Source: Angiostrongylus vasorum
Lineage: Eukaryota > Nematoda > Chromadorea > Rhabditida > Metastrongylidae
Direction: 5' to 3'
DNA length: 64,000 bases
Assembly (NCBI GenBank): GCA_018806985.1
Contig: JADANN010000408.1
Span: 186,001-250,000, forward strand
Shown here: positions 1 to 13,457 of the stretch, piece after piece
Numbering within the stretch: position 1 is the stretch's first letter
Layout of the letters: every line of letters starts with the position of its first letter
Program-made: the position numbers and the translations under genes
The notes under the pieces: generated by a model
Database searches by the model: none
Seen by the model: only the letters and a program-made list of their open reading frames with translations
Told to the model about the DNA's origin: nothing

Positions 1-114
1 GGAAGCGAAACGGCGATTCAGACAGCCTCCGTTACCCCAAACGTACAAATGAACGACGGAGAACGAAATGAAAATCGCCTCAACAAATACGAAATGATTC
101 AGTGGACGTTGTAA
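1..114 (+). CDS. C-terminal coding exon of an unidentified gene running off the left edge
   Basis: Frame 1 is open from the first base to a TAA at 112-114 and encodes 37 residues ending in NKYEMIQWTL. Composition is protein-like: polar and charged, with a run NDGERNENR, and codon third positions richer in G/C than the AT-rich DNA that follows. The segment reads like the hydrophilic tail of a longer protein. No splice acceptor is visible inside it, so the exon must begin outside the window. I do not recognise the family. Downstream DNA has no further open frame of similar quality, which fits the end of a gene. The alternative is a chance open frame; 37 codons is short, so confidence is moderate. 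Confidence 0.55.
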   Translation, partial: GSETAIQTASVTPNVQMNDGERNENRLNKYEMIQWTL

Positions 115-1239
115 TTAAATACTTCTTTGGATGAACTCATTTTTATCAAGACGAATCACAGTGGCAAAAAAGGACATCCAATTGAAGAAGAATCACGCAT
201 CAATGCTTCTTGTAGAAACGAACACAAAGGGGACCATTTCAAAATAAGGCGAGGATATCAGAAAACGAGGAATGACAAGAAAGGGATGCAAAGAAGAACT
301 ATACATAACATTTAGTATCCTTAATATTCAAATTTTAGAACTCTTTGGTATCAATCTCTAGCCCGAATAGGAATTCCTATTACCCTGGAGCATGTTTCTA
401 AAATAAGCACTTTAGGTATAAGCATTGTCCTTCTGATATCTTTAATATAAACTCATACTATGAGCCATCAATCTCAATAGAATTCCCACTGATGTAGTAA
501 AAGAAAGTAGTTCATCATGGATGGTTTTGAAAGGATTATTTCTTAAACATAAAACATAAATACTTCCCACGTTCATATTCAAACTAAGATATAAAACTTG
601 GTGAAGTATTTTGCTCACGAACAAAGTAGGAACTACAGTAACGGTGACAATAGGCTATTCGTTAGCGAATAATAGGTGGAGACAATTTTCATCGACGACG
701 AAAAAAAGGGAGCGCAATAGCACGACATTGGAAATTGTTTGACCAAGAAATCGAGTGATAAACGTGTAGACCAATCCTATAATTCCTATAGAATATCACA
801 CTGAATGAATGGCCCGGGAAGCATATAATAAACTGAATTATTACTGAGTAGAACCACTACTTGAAAGTTAACGACATTCGAACCATAGGTTTGAAATCCA
901 TGCCAATCCACATAACGACCTCAGGGGATCAGTAAAGACGAGCACGTCCGATTCTCTGCCTACCGTAATCCTACAGGGGAGCATTTGGGTTTTGCTACCC
1001 GTCCGTTTTCATCATTTGAAGAGTTAGCCTAAGAGCTGTCACCAGAAACAACTGCTACGCAACCGGAAATTTATGAACGTCACATATGTTTGTGATTCGG
1101 CCGATTTTAAAGGCGGTCACGATTGTGGTAGATAAGCAGACAGCGGCACGACAGAGACGAAGCACCTTGTCTTCACGACGCAAAACTACAGAAATACATT
1201 TTGTAATGTTCAGACCTATAATGGTGTTCGTAAAAAATC
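115..1239. other. Intergenic stretch, nothing recognised
   Basis: AT-rich DNA after the terminal exon. It contains only short chance ORFs, no recognisable repeat family and no splice-flanked exon that I can support. It probably includes the 3' UTR of the gene ending at 114, but I see no decisive polyadenylation signal. Confidence 0.5.
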
Positions 1240-1528
1240 GCTAGCAACTAAAACGACAAAGCTCTCGTTATTGATCAATTCCTGAGGGATACGCCATGCA
1301 CTCCTCTTCATTAAACATCGGCAAGGATTACTGAATCCATATCTGGCCACCTCAACGACTTCCGGCGGCCTAGAAATGTACCATGTCAGTGGACCTATTC
1401 TTTCAGACAAGTATGCTAACAAGTTGCCAATTTCGGAAGGATGGACGACTTGATTTGCCCGAATGATCGAACCAACGACTACTTGTATGTACAGGACATC
1501 TCTAACGGCGGCGCTACATGCGTATCTC
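1240..1528 (-). repeat. tRNA-derived SINE, family B, eroded copy
   Basis: Read on the minus strand, this copy has an A-box-like TAGCGCCGCCG (complement of about 1506-1520) and a B box GGTTCGATC (complement of 1465-1473), spaced as in a tRNA gene. The body shows the family landmarks: the segment read as 'ccatccttccgaaattggcaa', the GCATGGCG-like stretch and the terminal ATCAA...GAGAGCTTT. It is clearly older than the 5501 and 48832 copies. Pol III internal promoters of this layout are the hallmark of tRNA-derived SINEs. Confidence 0.7.
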
Positions 1529-2532
1529 ATGAAGATTGTTAAAATAAAAGTTTCCTGAAAAAAAATCCGGTTATTATTTCCATACTCACTTGTTGGCTTG
1601 ACTCATTGTTACCCACAAGTTTACTCATAGCTATACGTTCATCAACCTTATTTTTTATTTTCATTCACTCTTTATATTTCATCGGAAGATGACAATAGGC
1701 CTGCCATGGCAAGTTATACGGACAACAAATGGCAAATGAGTTTTCGAGTACTTGAGTTCAATTCTGCTCATGTGTTATACATTTTTAAAATGCACTATGA
1801 ATAAGTGCAATAATTAAGCGCGATATTGAGAGCAGATGTGGACAGACGCTGCAGTTTTTTTCGGATGACGGCACCGCAAATGTGCGACGGCTAGTCCGGC
1901 GTCTTAAAAAGTCTTCCAAGGTCTACTGGTGCCAGGTTCTGGTGTTGCAAACATCGGCTTACGTTACGGTAAACCAATCAACGCTTTCTCCATAGGAGAA
2001 CAATCCATACAATCCATAGGAAATTGTCTGAATTAGGAACAGATAAGATAAAAACTTATGCATGAACAAACAGAAACATTGCCTGCTATGAAGATTTGGA
2101 CAGTCATCAAAATTAATGTTGAAAAAACATTGTGAAAACTTCCTTAATTTTCAGAGGGGAATCTATAAAAGACGCAATTGGAGTTAAGAAACAGAATTCA
2201 GTGGTAGAATTCTGAATATCTGGACCATCACACGAACACAGTACAAACTGCAGAAAATCGAAGACAGTAACTCATTAGTATCCCTGAGGAAAATTACCTG
2301 TAGACATTGCAACGATAAGAACGCCGACAAAAGAAATCATAAGCAAAAACAAATCCCAAGACCGTCTTTCTATTAAGGCACGAGATCGTTAACAACATAT
2401 TTATTCAGTACAATACCGACGATTTCGCTTTCTTCAGAACAGCTTTGTTCTTTACAAAACGTCTAGTTATTATTGGAGAGCAGCCGCACAGTGTCCCACA
2501 TAGGTGAGAATTCATAGGTAAAGAACACAATC
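1529..2532. other. Intergenic stretch, nothing recognised
   Basis: No gene-like frame. A small perfect hairpin (CAGAATTC/GAATTCTG arms, 2192-2214) is present but has no context that suggests function. Confidence 0.5.
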
Positions 2533-3162
2533 CTACAGACAAATTGAAAAACATGTGAGCGAAATGAACAGTTGAGAAAATCCATATGATCCATGGTTGT
2601 GGTCCGTATGGCCAGCTGTGCTGTTAGAGGCGATTGAAAGCGGCGACAGACGATGAGGCGTTTTTGAATCGCAAAGCGACGTCGCGTGTGTCGCTCGTTT
2701 GTTGAACGTACCGAACCATCTCTTGGAAAACTCGTAGACGGCATAGAAATACACGTAGACATATCTCTTCCATCCAGATCGTTCACTTAGCTTTAAACGG
2801 ATGAGTAATTTAGGAAAGCACAAATCGAATGGCACTCGTTTCCTTTGCTCTTTTCTATGAATGTCTGTTATCTTATGTAAGTCACATACAAGAAGAAATT
2901 CGCTGGAAATAGAAAGAAAAAAGAAATGTAGAAAATGTCCAAAAATGTGCAAGTATAGTGCAAACTCTCTCTGATAGACTAAAGGGCTGTTGCAGATTGA
3001 CGACTGTGAATCGCTAGATTTTTTCCTCGAACCCAAAGTCAATTTGACAGCAACGTAGAAACTCCAATTTTTTATACGTTTGATCAGATGACACTTAAAA
3101 AGCCAGTCCCCGTATGCGACTGAGCTCGAATGGTTGCACAAGATACCGAGTGCAAAATGCAC
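2533..3162 (-). other. Long open frame of 209 codons, coding status unknown
   Basis: An unusually long stop-free stretch for this AT-rich window. The translation is Lys/Ser/Phe/Tyr-rich, with a central hydrophobic patch (around residues 70-90) and no motif that I recognise. There is no flanking splice signal that clearly defines an exon, and a second shorter frame overlaps its 3' part. It could be a genuine exon or a chance open frame in a compositionally biased stretch; I lean to chance. Confidence 0.2.
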
Positions 3163-4548
3163 TCGTAGACAATCAAAGGTCTGGACAAGGTCAAATCGAC
3201 CAAAAGGAATTCTTTAATAGACTCGATTTCATCTCTGACTTCGTTGAAACGATCCCGTTCTCATTCCGCTGTTGGAAATTTAATCTAAACGTATAGGCAT
3301 CATGTCACTCAGAACTGCTCCGATTTAAAGTTACAAAAAAAAATCAAAAAATATCTAGAATCATTTCGACTAAAAACCAAGAAGAATATGGCAGGGCTTC
3401 GAGTAAAACTGAAGACGAGATGACTTTTGCGTCTTCTGTTTTCATATCTTGTTTCTAAAAACAATACGCATTCTGCTTAACACCTAACCAAATAAGACTC
3501 TCAAAATTGAGCGGACGTTCAGTAACACTTTTTCAAACCATTTGTTATAAAAAGTGTCCATCATCTAACAACGGTTTGCCGTTTCACCAAGTGTGTGTTT
3601 CTTGATGTACATTTGTGATGTGTAGCATTGGGTTCATCTCCCAGAAGCGTCACCGAGAAATTCGACATATTTGTGCGAAGCGTAAGCCCAAAAGCAAACG
3701 TATGTCGCGAATGGGATCTTCGTAGAAAGGACCGTTGGCTGCCTGTGATGACGATCTGAAGACTTCTGGAAGGAAATCTGTGGACTGAAGAAAAAAGAAG
3801 AAGGATTCTGTCTACCAGTAAAATGTCACCAAAAAGTTGGGTTTAGACTGAGCAATTCAAGAAGATGGACCATTACAGTGTCAGGTACATAAATCATTCT
3901 ACAACAAAGACCAGCAGGACAGCAACTATAGTACTCATTAAGGGATGCATATCAAATGTGCAAACTATTACATTAATTCGCATTCGGGTAATCCGAGATT
4001 TATCGGAAGCAAAGCGCGAACCGGTCGCCATGAGGGTAATCCGCTGAGAGATCAATGTAGAGTCGTGCCTGAGACCAGAGCAAACATGATCAAAAACGTG
4101 CACAGTGGTCCGGATTAGCACCATGGGCCCAGCCATTTGTGGAATACTAAGACGTACGAGTGTTTTGGAAACGGTAAACATCTCCAAACCATAAGCACCT
4201 CATAAACCAGAGGGTGACACAGCCAAACGGGCAGAATGTGTCACATGTATTCCGTTGGAAACTAGCCTCTGTAAAAAGAAGAGAGACACTACTGGAAATA
4301 ATAACGATGAGTCGGACCTAAATGACGTTTAATGAGAACGGAAGAGATGGATGAAATGAAAGTGACTACAAGCAGTACCCCTCACGTTACTTCAAGGAAG
4401 GAAAATTTCTGGTTTTTGTGCTATCATTCTTTTTCAGTGGGCAACCATTTGTTCTTTCATGTCCCAACAAAATAGACATATATTTACTTCTCCATGTGAC
4501 TCTCTCTCTAATGCTCTCAATCCCTACCAAAAAAGAAGTAGACCATCA
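3163..4548. other. Intergenic stretch, nothing recognised
   Basis: Only short overlapping ORFs on both strands; no repeat family or convincing exon was identified. Confidence 0.5.
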
Positions 4549-4941
4549 TCATAAGTCACGCTTGTTGTCCAGATCTCTCACGGTTGGTTGAAACCACAGT
4601 AATTTTACCGTAAACCTAATCCATAGACGAAACATTTCGGTGACTGCCTTGTTATTGATATTTATGGCTAGACAACAGCAGATGAAAATGAATGAAGAAA
4701 AAATGAGCAATCTTCGTGAGATTTCCTCCGACAAACAAATTGCCGCTCCATATTCATGCCGACAGGGCGGCCGGCCGTAGGTTAAACATGCAAGGCAAAG
4801 AGCGATGACAGGCAGCGTAAAAACGAACCGCAGTTGAATCTGAATGGATGAAGGACAAAAAGTAGGATGAATTTCTTTCACGTCCACAAAACTGCGTAAA
4901 TCAATTACGTACATTTGGCGAAGAGTACTGTAAAGAAACAC
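4549..4941 (-). other. ORF with a signal-anchor-like segment, possible exon
   Basis: A 130-codon minus-strand frame. About 45 residues in, it contains LRFVFTLPVIALCLACLTYG followed by Cys-containing hydrophilic sequence, which resembles a secretory signal peptide or membrane segment. A plausible splice acceptor (a pyrimidine-rich run ending in CAG) lies just before that hydrophobic stretch, so the real exon could start there. No start Met sits directly before it, and no family is recognised. Confidence 0.22.
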
Positions 4942-5500
4942 TGATCAATTCGTTTTCCAGCACCAGCATATGCTATGAGAGAAAAGAAATTGAAAGTTCC
5001 GTCCTTCGTTTTCGTCAGCAACGAACAACTCGCAGTTTACGAAAGGGCTTTTAGTAGAAATCAAAGGTCGCTTATGAAATGGTGGAACAACAACAGAAAC
5101 GAGGCAAACCAAACCTACGAATCACCAAAGTTGCGGCGCAAAACAGAAATTGGTTTTCTGAATTAAATGTAGCAATACTGAAAAGATTAAAGTTATCTAA
5201 TAAATCCACTGGAATAACTTGATCTCCTTTGCACATTCTTTTCTTTGACGTATGAGATCAATCATATAATGAAAAGCGCAAGATATTGAGTATATTTAAA
5301 GTGTCATTAACAAAATTATCTGCGCAAGAACTTTTCATCTAAGACTCGCGAATAACTAGCACTGCTGTAACCAATAGAACGTATTCTATCGCTCACCCTC
5401 TCCTAGCTTTAGTTCTGACGGTAATGTATACACCTTAAGACCGACTATCGTCTACCTCTGCACAACTAATCAATATCGTTTTAGATGACTAAGCTGACAA

Positions 5501-5778
5501 GGGGCGCGTGTGACGCAGTGGTCCGAGGCGCCCTGCAACACATACGTGGAATGGACCCCGCGCCCACGGCTCACCAAGGCTTCCATCCCTCCGGGGTTGC
5601 AAATTGGTACCAAACTTGTATGGGAGGATGGCAACACTAGCTCGATACATCGGTGACCACCGCGAGTCATTGTAAAAGCCAGATATACATTCAATCACCT
5701 CCAAACGATGCTTAATGAAGTCGAATGCATGGCGCATCCCTCAGAGAATGATCAACGCCGAGAGTCTTATCTTTTTCT
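5501..5778 (+). repeat. tRNA-derived SINE, family B
   Basis: The A box is TGACGCAGTGG (5511-5521). The B-box position near 5549-5560 has drifted. The family body follows: TTCCATCCCTCCGGGG, AAATTGGTACCA, CATTGTAAAAGCCAGATAT, GATGCTTAATGAAGTCGAAT, GCATGGCGCATCCCTCAG and the terminal ATCAACGCCGAGAG, then a T-rich tail. It can be aligned over its full length with the 6018 and 48832 copies. Confidence 0.85.
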
Positions 5779-5823
5779 ATTTTAAGCTGACACGAAATCG
5801 GTATAAAAACTCCTTCCGGTTAA

Positions 5824-5857
5824 GGTTTCGGCGCCTTCGTCTTCTTCAGAGCAGCGT
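5824..5857 (-). repeat. Solo copy of the MITE core motif (GGCTCTGAAGAAGACGAA... type)
   Basis: On the minus strand it reads GCTCTGAAGAAGACGAAGG followed by CGCCGAAACC, matching the core found between inverted repeats at 34808-35023. No flanking inverted repeats are evident here. Confidence 0.45.
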
Positions 5858-6017
5858 TGATCCGCTGTGTATACGTTTCATCTGCGAAACTCCGTCATAT
5901 GAGGGATAAAACACCTGTTAAAGCTCGGGCGATGTGGAGCGTAACCAAGTGGCGAATAGAGGATCGAACGCAAGCTAAAGCGAACCCAACGAGTTAACTA
6001 TGGCTACCTTCTTGTCA

Positions 6018-6296
6018 GAGGACGCGTGTGGCGCAGTTGTTAGAAGCGTCCTACAATACAAACGGTTCGATCCAGTGCCAAAGGCTCACCAAGTTTTCCA
6101 TCCCTTGGGGGCGGCAAATTGGCAGCAGATCTGTCTGAAAGGATAGCAGTACTGACTAGATACATCCGGTTGGCCAACACGAGTCACTGTATGAGCCAGA
6201 TATTCATCCAGTCACCTCTAACGATGCTTGATGACGTCGAATGCATGGCGCATCTCTCACGGACTGGTCACCGCCGAGAGCTTTAGAGTTTTTTTC
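6018..6296 (+). repeat. tRNA-derived SINE, family B
   Basis: The A box is TGGCGCAGTTG (6029-6039) and the B box is GGTTCGATCC (6064-6073), close to tRNA consensus and about 35 bases apart. The body and end (GCATGGCGCATCTCTCA, CCGCCGAGAGCTTT, then T-rich) match the copy at 5501, in the same orientation and about 240 bp downstream of it. Confidence 0.85.
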
Positions 6297-8606
6297 ATCT
6301 TCTTGTCAAAAACATTAAAAAAAATACATCAGAGCTAAAATGTGATGTGTCGTATCTCTTCAACGAAGTGTAGCCTGCTCGACAGGAACAAATGTAGACT
6401 TTGCTTATGTACGCCCAAATCAATCAATGAATAATGATTAACAGGATTGAAAATGATACAGGTGATAGATGTGGTGGTTCATATAGTCAGTTTTATGATA
6501 GTAAGAAGTATTCCGCTTTTCTTCCCAGATTTTTTTCCTGAAAACAGAAAGATTATCTAACAGTTTTGAGTTTGTAAACAGGACAAGTTCGGACTCTGAC
6601 TACAGGAAACTCCGTCATATGTGCCTCTTCTCCAGTACCTCTTCAACTTCAAATATAAAATGGAGAATTAGGAAGTACAAAACTACATTGGAAATCTCCT
6701 TAAAAAGAACAAATAAGTGAATACTCTATGACTTCGCCTATTCCTCGCAAAAATTGGATGGAATCCATAAGGTGTAAAGGTAAAACGACGACTACATAAC
6801 GATGACAACTTTGTCATGCGCATCAACTGGCACGGGACTAAATTGAATTCTCACCGGGCCAGCAAATTTTGAAACCCAGCGCGATGTAGTCGCTTTCATT
6901 TGGAAGTAAAAGAAGCAGTCGTATTTTTTCAGGCAAACATAAGGCCACTGTATGGCTGGTGTGCACGAATTAGATTAAAAAGGGAAACGATCAGTATTAT
7001 ATCGTCTAGTACTTCCAAATGAAACAAGTATAAAACAAGATGCCAGAATAAAAGTGAAATCCAGAGTGACAGCCCCGCCCACTGGACGAGTTTTCCACTA
7101 ACGGTGAGACCACATCATGACGACTACTATGTGATAACTACAAAAAATGGATGTGGAAAGACTTTAGATGTCCATCATATTAAGCAACCGACAAAGATTT
7201 TCGGCTGAATTCACTAATGATTATCACTAATCACATAAGAGATCCGAAATAATAAATGTAGTTGTCATGTTTCCTTTAACTACAGGACGAGTTCCTGAAG
7301 GATACCATACCAATGGTCGAGACAATGAACTTTTTGCCGTAAAGGAACTGGGCTATGATTAGAAAAAATGTAGCTTTGCCTTATACTGGTTTCCGTAACA
7401 AGTCCGAAATCGGCTAAGATTTACCCAGGACCTGGAACTTTCATTCACTAAATAAGTTCTTCTTCTTCTCCAGCTCATGAACTTTATATACCAGGAACTG
7501 AACGAGATTTGGTCGTTTTCATACGGCAAAGCTGATCTTGGTTACCAGAAATCCGTAAGACAAACGCTTTTAAACGGAAATCCAATTCCTCTGCGCTGTT
7601 GTCAATCGAACAGCTCTTCACTGTTCTTACACACTCATAATCCTGCACGACATGTCAGTCACGCGAATATTAGATTACAGAGAAAAGAACCACATCAAAA
7701 AATATGTCCTTTTAGTAAAATACGCCGATAATTCAGCAAACAATGCTGAAGTACCTCAAGAGGAATCACAAGATGCAGCCCTGCGGCACGAAGGACATCA
7801 CCTTTGAAAAGAAATGAAAAAAATGAAAAAAAACGAGAAGAGAAAAGAGAAAACACGGCGATAGAGGATTTTTGAGTGCAAACGCATTCAAATGCCATTA
7901 ATTTACCAGTGATATGATAAGTGGTGATGCTTTCATGCAATTTAAAAGATAACAGGAAGTCAAGAACTACATTGTCAAACACTACTGACAAGCCAATTCT
8001 CTCGCAATCGATGAAAAATTCAGTGGATAGCTGCACACTTTGCGAACAGCATTTGTTACGAAACGCATTTCACTGGAACAATCACCGATTCTGCCCGCAC
8101 GTTATCCCCGTCTCGCTCACAGCGAAAACATTTTTTGATCGCCGAATGATTTATGCTAACTTTTCGTTTGATTTCCTCCTTATCTCTGACACTAAGCCTT
8201 GAGATTTCCATCACGGAAGCCCAGATAAGAGAAAATCAGTGCCAAGATTCACAAAGATCCCTTGTTAGGAATCTATGTAACTAGATGGCACATCCCTCGT
8301 TTGTCCACAAGAGCATGCAATTGTTTGCAACGGCAGTTTGGAGGATCCTGGCACAATTATTTAGGAGCTCCAGAAAAAATAGCATCTCGCCCTGTCAGTA
8401 AATTATCAGTCATATGGGGACTGAGATAGATCTCTCATGATCTTTCACGAAGACGAGCTATTCAGTAGTAAATCACAATCTTTATGCAGCCGCTGTCAAA
8501 TGTAACTGAAAACTTTTCAGCCGAAGCATACCCCCTTTTCCAAGAAATCCGTAAACATCATGGCACAAAATATAACATATTATGCAGTGCAAAATAAAGC
8601 AGTTAC
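6297..8606. other. Intergenic or intronic stretch with one short inverted repeat
   Basis: No gene identified. A perfect 15-base inverted repeat (TTTCATTTGGAAGTA near 6897 and its complement near 7010) brackets about 100 bp and may be a degraded terminal-inverted-repeat element. The rest contains only short ORFs. Confidence 0.45.
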
Positions 8607-8733
8607 TATCAGAACGGTAAAATGATGACTTCAGTCGTCTTCGAGTGTATCGGAAAATTTCTTCATTCTCAAAGAAAAAATCATCTGGTGTTGATGGGAA
8701 TTCGTCGTTGAGGTCAAATTGTGGTCCTGACAT
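8607..8733 (-). CDS. Candidate coding exon, product unknown
   Basis: On the minus strand an open frame starts MSGPQFDLNDEFPSTPDD and continues through an aromatic/acidic stretch (DFFFENEEIFRY) to RRRLKSSFYRS. The lower boundary has a plausible donor GTAACT (complement of 8601-8606). At the upper end there is either an ATG at 8733 or an acceptor CATGTCAG just inside it, so this could be a first or an internal exon. Residue composition is strongly protein-like compared with surrounding frames. I do not recognise the family, and no adjoining exon was located. Confidence 0.4.
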
Positions 8734-8893
8734 GAAAAAGACTACAGCGTCACACGAAGGCGCAGGGCGCTACTTAGGTGATCTATCGCTGCTGGAAGAC
8801 GAACGAGGCAGCTCGGACCACAGAGACGTGGCAGCCGTCTGCGGAAGCTGATGTCTTTAAACAAATCTGGAGGGCGGACGACGTTGGACAACT

Positions 8894-10145
<1,252 letters not shown>

Positions 10146-10352
10146 AGATAGAGCTTTCGGCGTTGATCAATTCTTGACGGATGTGACATATTCTACTTCA
10201 TCAACTATCGTTAGTGATTTACAGTGCATGTATGAAGTAAGCACTGTTCCCCCATAGACATATCTGGTACCAATCTGTCGACTTCGGAGAGATAGAAGGC
10301 TTTGTCAACCGAAGCCGTGTGGTCGAACCATATGTGTATTGCAGTGTATTGC
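10146..10352 (-). repeat. tRNA-derived SINE, family B, 5' truncated
   Basis: Read on the minus strand, the copy retains the B box GGTTCGACC (complement of 10321-10329), the 'aaattggtacca'-like core (complement near 10270) and the ATCAACGCCGAAAGCTC end (complement near 10150). The A-box region is missing, so the copy is 5' truncated or eroded. Confidence 0.65.
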
Positions 10353-10844
10353 AGGTTTTCCCGACCATCAAGCCACACGATCTTCAAAACTCCAGTGGAA
10401 AAGTTAGTTTTATTTCTGGGAGACCGAACATGACACTGATGAAAGAACACGCCGGTATGGAACGCTGAGAGAAAAATGTGGATTCAAAAAGTACACTGAT
10501 GTTCCTTAGATGAAATAAAAGTACAAAAAAATAAGAATAAATTTAGAAAAATAAGGATTTAAGAATAAATTAAAAAGTAAGGTTCTCCCAATAGAGAGGA
10601 AGAACTCGAAAAGCTTCTATAAAACACCAGTGGTTATCGAGTTTTCCAAGTACAAAGCTTAAGAATTTTAAAGTTCTGATTTAATATCAATTGAACTTGG
10701 AGACGTGACAAATACTCTTCGAGAACTGGTAATCCACCCTTGGTGAACAAACCATCATTTAAATAAAAATATTTTTTTATTTTCATTTCACATGACCTGT
10801 CACCTCATATACCATGCTGATGCCAGCATTTAGCGCATCCGATT
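10353..10844. other. AT-rich intergenic stretch
   Basis: Low-complexity A/T-rich sequence with a loose repeat of AATAAGAATAAATTTA type around 10525-10590. No gene seen. Confidence 0.5.
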
Positions 10845-11102
10845 CACCTTTTTAGCATTCGTCGTCCACAATGATTTCAATGGTTTCGAACATTTCGAGT
10901 GTTTTTTCCGCTTCTCCTTGAAGATTTCGTCTTCTTCATGAATGTCGTGAAATGCTCGTCGAGTCGATTCTCCTTGAGATAGCCAGGCCAAGGCGTTCCC
11001 AGATGGATTGCAGGAGAGGGTTGGGTGGGGATCGAAATCAGGTCTATGCTTTCTGATCGACGACACCATTAACCGTTGCGCTAACCCCCGTCTCCAAAAC
11101 AA
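10845..11102 (-). repeat. tRNA-derived SINE, family C, with well-kept tRNA-like head
   Basis: On the minus strand the element begins with a tRNA-like head: A box TTAGCGCAACGG (complement of 11073-11084) and B box GATTTCGATCCCC (complement of 11027-11039), with tRNA-like spacing. The body continues GAGAATCGACTCGACGAGCA, then CATTCATGAAGAAGACGAAATCTTCAAG. The same body recurs at 25240-25450 and 33070-33425. It could be mistaken for a tRNA gene, but the acceptor-stem pairing is not evident and the body is repeated. Confidence 0.75.
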
Positions 11103-13457
11103 TTATTAGTAGACACAAATTATCCGCACTCATATCACAAATATTTCGATGGCATCGTAGTGCAAGTTTCCTTCCACCACTTTTTAAAATGCTAATGAGA
11201 ATCGCGAACCAGTTTAATCCAGACGTAGCAGTTTTCCCCACAGAAATCGACAACCGGAAGAGAATCAAAAAGCACACGTTAGAGAAAAAATCGACTATCG
11301 AAAAACCGATTCAGATTAGTTGCATATATAATGGGAAGAAGCGGAAAAATCTTAGTCACATTGATCTCTTCTTTCATACTTCCGTATTTGGTTTATACTA
11401 CATAACCTATGATTGATTGGTGAATGTCGAGAGTTCCGTATAAATCGATACCGTAATCTGTCAAATGTTCTATGAAACTTTAAAACAGAAACTCAATTGA
11501 ACGATGGTTGGGATTAATATGGATGAAGGCTATGAAAATTACGCAAAAACAACAATGGTGAGTAAACGATGAAACAGATTGCATTTTAATAATAACCAAT
11601 TTAAAACCATTGATTAATCCATACATAAACTAGGATGGGATCCATTTCCATAACTCATAATTCATCTCCTCCACAGCAAAGATTCATACGCCCGTAAGCA
11701 CTATATCGTTTAGAAGCTGCAACAGAGAACACAGTAACTGTTGGCTGACCGATATGTCGATCATGGTAGATCAAGGACAACAGAATATCTATTAGAACGA
11801 CAAAATTCTGTCTAGATAGACACATATAATCACGAGCAATACATCCGTCCCGTCCCCGTTCTTCTTCCAACTCGCCTTCACCACACATAATGAGGGGGGC
11901 GCAATTTCAGCCGTTACAGCGAGACGTTGGTGATTATGGCAATTATGTCTTATTTCACGCGATAATGCACAAACGTTGCGGGAAAATAAAAAAAACCAAT
12001 AACTGGTTGTCGAAATCGTCACAGTGGCCTTTCATTGCTCTTAGTTGACCCGAAATTTATTCCGTATGCTACTCTGTAAGTGAAACGGTTTCGTCAGAAT
12101 AGTTCGATTCAAACTCTGAAAGGAAGTTTAAATGTAAAGGTTAGCGTGACACGACTTATATCCTATCACATTATATCCAGTTTTATAATAGCTTACAACA
12201 AAGAATTACCCGTATGCATTCTTGAATTCAAAGATTTTAGATGTTAACCTCAGGGAATCGCTGTTATCCTAAAAGGATGCTAGGCGCACAGTAGCAAACC
12301 TTGTTTCGAAGTACAAGGTCGGTGCGTGGCAGTGGTCAAGATCCTAGAATGGAATGCTGTAGCATAGCCAACTCAAAATTCCAAGAAAAAACTACGGTCA
12401 GCCAGCTGCCAATATGCCAACGAGTAGAGAGAATGACAAATCGCCAAAGCCGTAGCCGAAGAATCTACGTGCGAACTGAACGACTTCTGTAGGTGACAGT
12501 TTTAAGGTGATAAATCGAAGTGAGGGATTGAAAAAGTGTCAGGGTCCCATACAACATCCAGTGGACCAACCAGCACTATAGGAATGTCTAACTAAGTAAA
12601 GGAATGCAGTAAGATGTTTTTTTTTACGAACCATCGGCATGAAGTTCCGGTTTTTTTTCCAGGGATTTTCTACATCACAATAAATCGAGCATATCCCAAC
12701 GCCACAAGATTTTGCGTCCAGCCAATATTTCATTATGGCAGGATGTAATTTTCTCCTGACAACGTGCAATTTTTCCGGCATAAAACGACGTCTCGCCAAT
12801 CCATGAGTGATTACGTCGAATACATTGACTTCATCAACTATATTGAAACACGATGAATGTGGTCTGTGTTTGTGGACAAAGGAAGTCTTGACCAAAGACC
12901 AGAATTTCTTTTGGAAAAAGAAGTGATAAGTCGATAAAAGAATGATTGCAACAATGTAAATAAACTGACGGTTATAAAACTATGATATTCTGCTTTTCAG
13001 AGTAGTTTTTAAATCATATAGCAACTTTTTTTTTACCGTACTGCCACAGAGTTGTAGAACTTCCGAGGCGGGTTCAACGTTCAACATTCCGACTGAAGAA
13101 AACCGACTGGTGTGGCTGTCGTTTATACAGGAACCAACGTATGTTTGGTCTGACTCAGATTGACATCCGGTTGGTGTCCAGGCAAGGCAAAACGGGCTGC
13201 TCTCAACTATGTCATTTCGTTTCCTGTTATCTCAGTTTATTATCTCAGCAACTGTGGTGAACTTCGCTATCGTTCTGATAACTTTTGTTTAACTTTGGTA
13301 TATTTTTTGGTTGCAGTAAAGTTTATTTCTTCTATACAGAATAGTATTGAAAATTCCATAGGAAAGGAGATCAAGTGAAGAGCGAAGAAGATATAAAACA
13401 TGAGAGAAATCGTAAGACAAGACATTGTTAGCACTAGAAGCAGGACGTGCACGAGCT
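11103..13457. other. Intergenic stretch with unassigned ORFs only
   Basis: The longest frame is a 118-codon minus-strand ORF at 12539-12895 (FNIVDEVNVFDVITHGLARR region). It reads fairly protein-like but has no family motif or clear splice boundary. Nothing else is supported. Confidence 0.4.

Noticed and set aside
11027..11100. Possible functional tRNA gene
   Set aside because: A and B boxes are present, but acceptor-stem pairing is not evident and the sequence continues into a body shared with other family C copies, so it is a SINE head.
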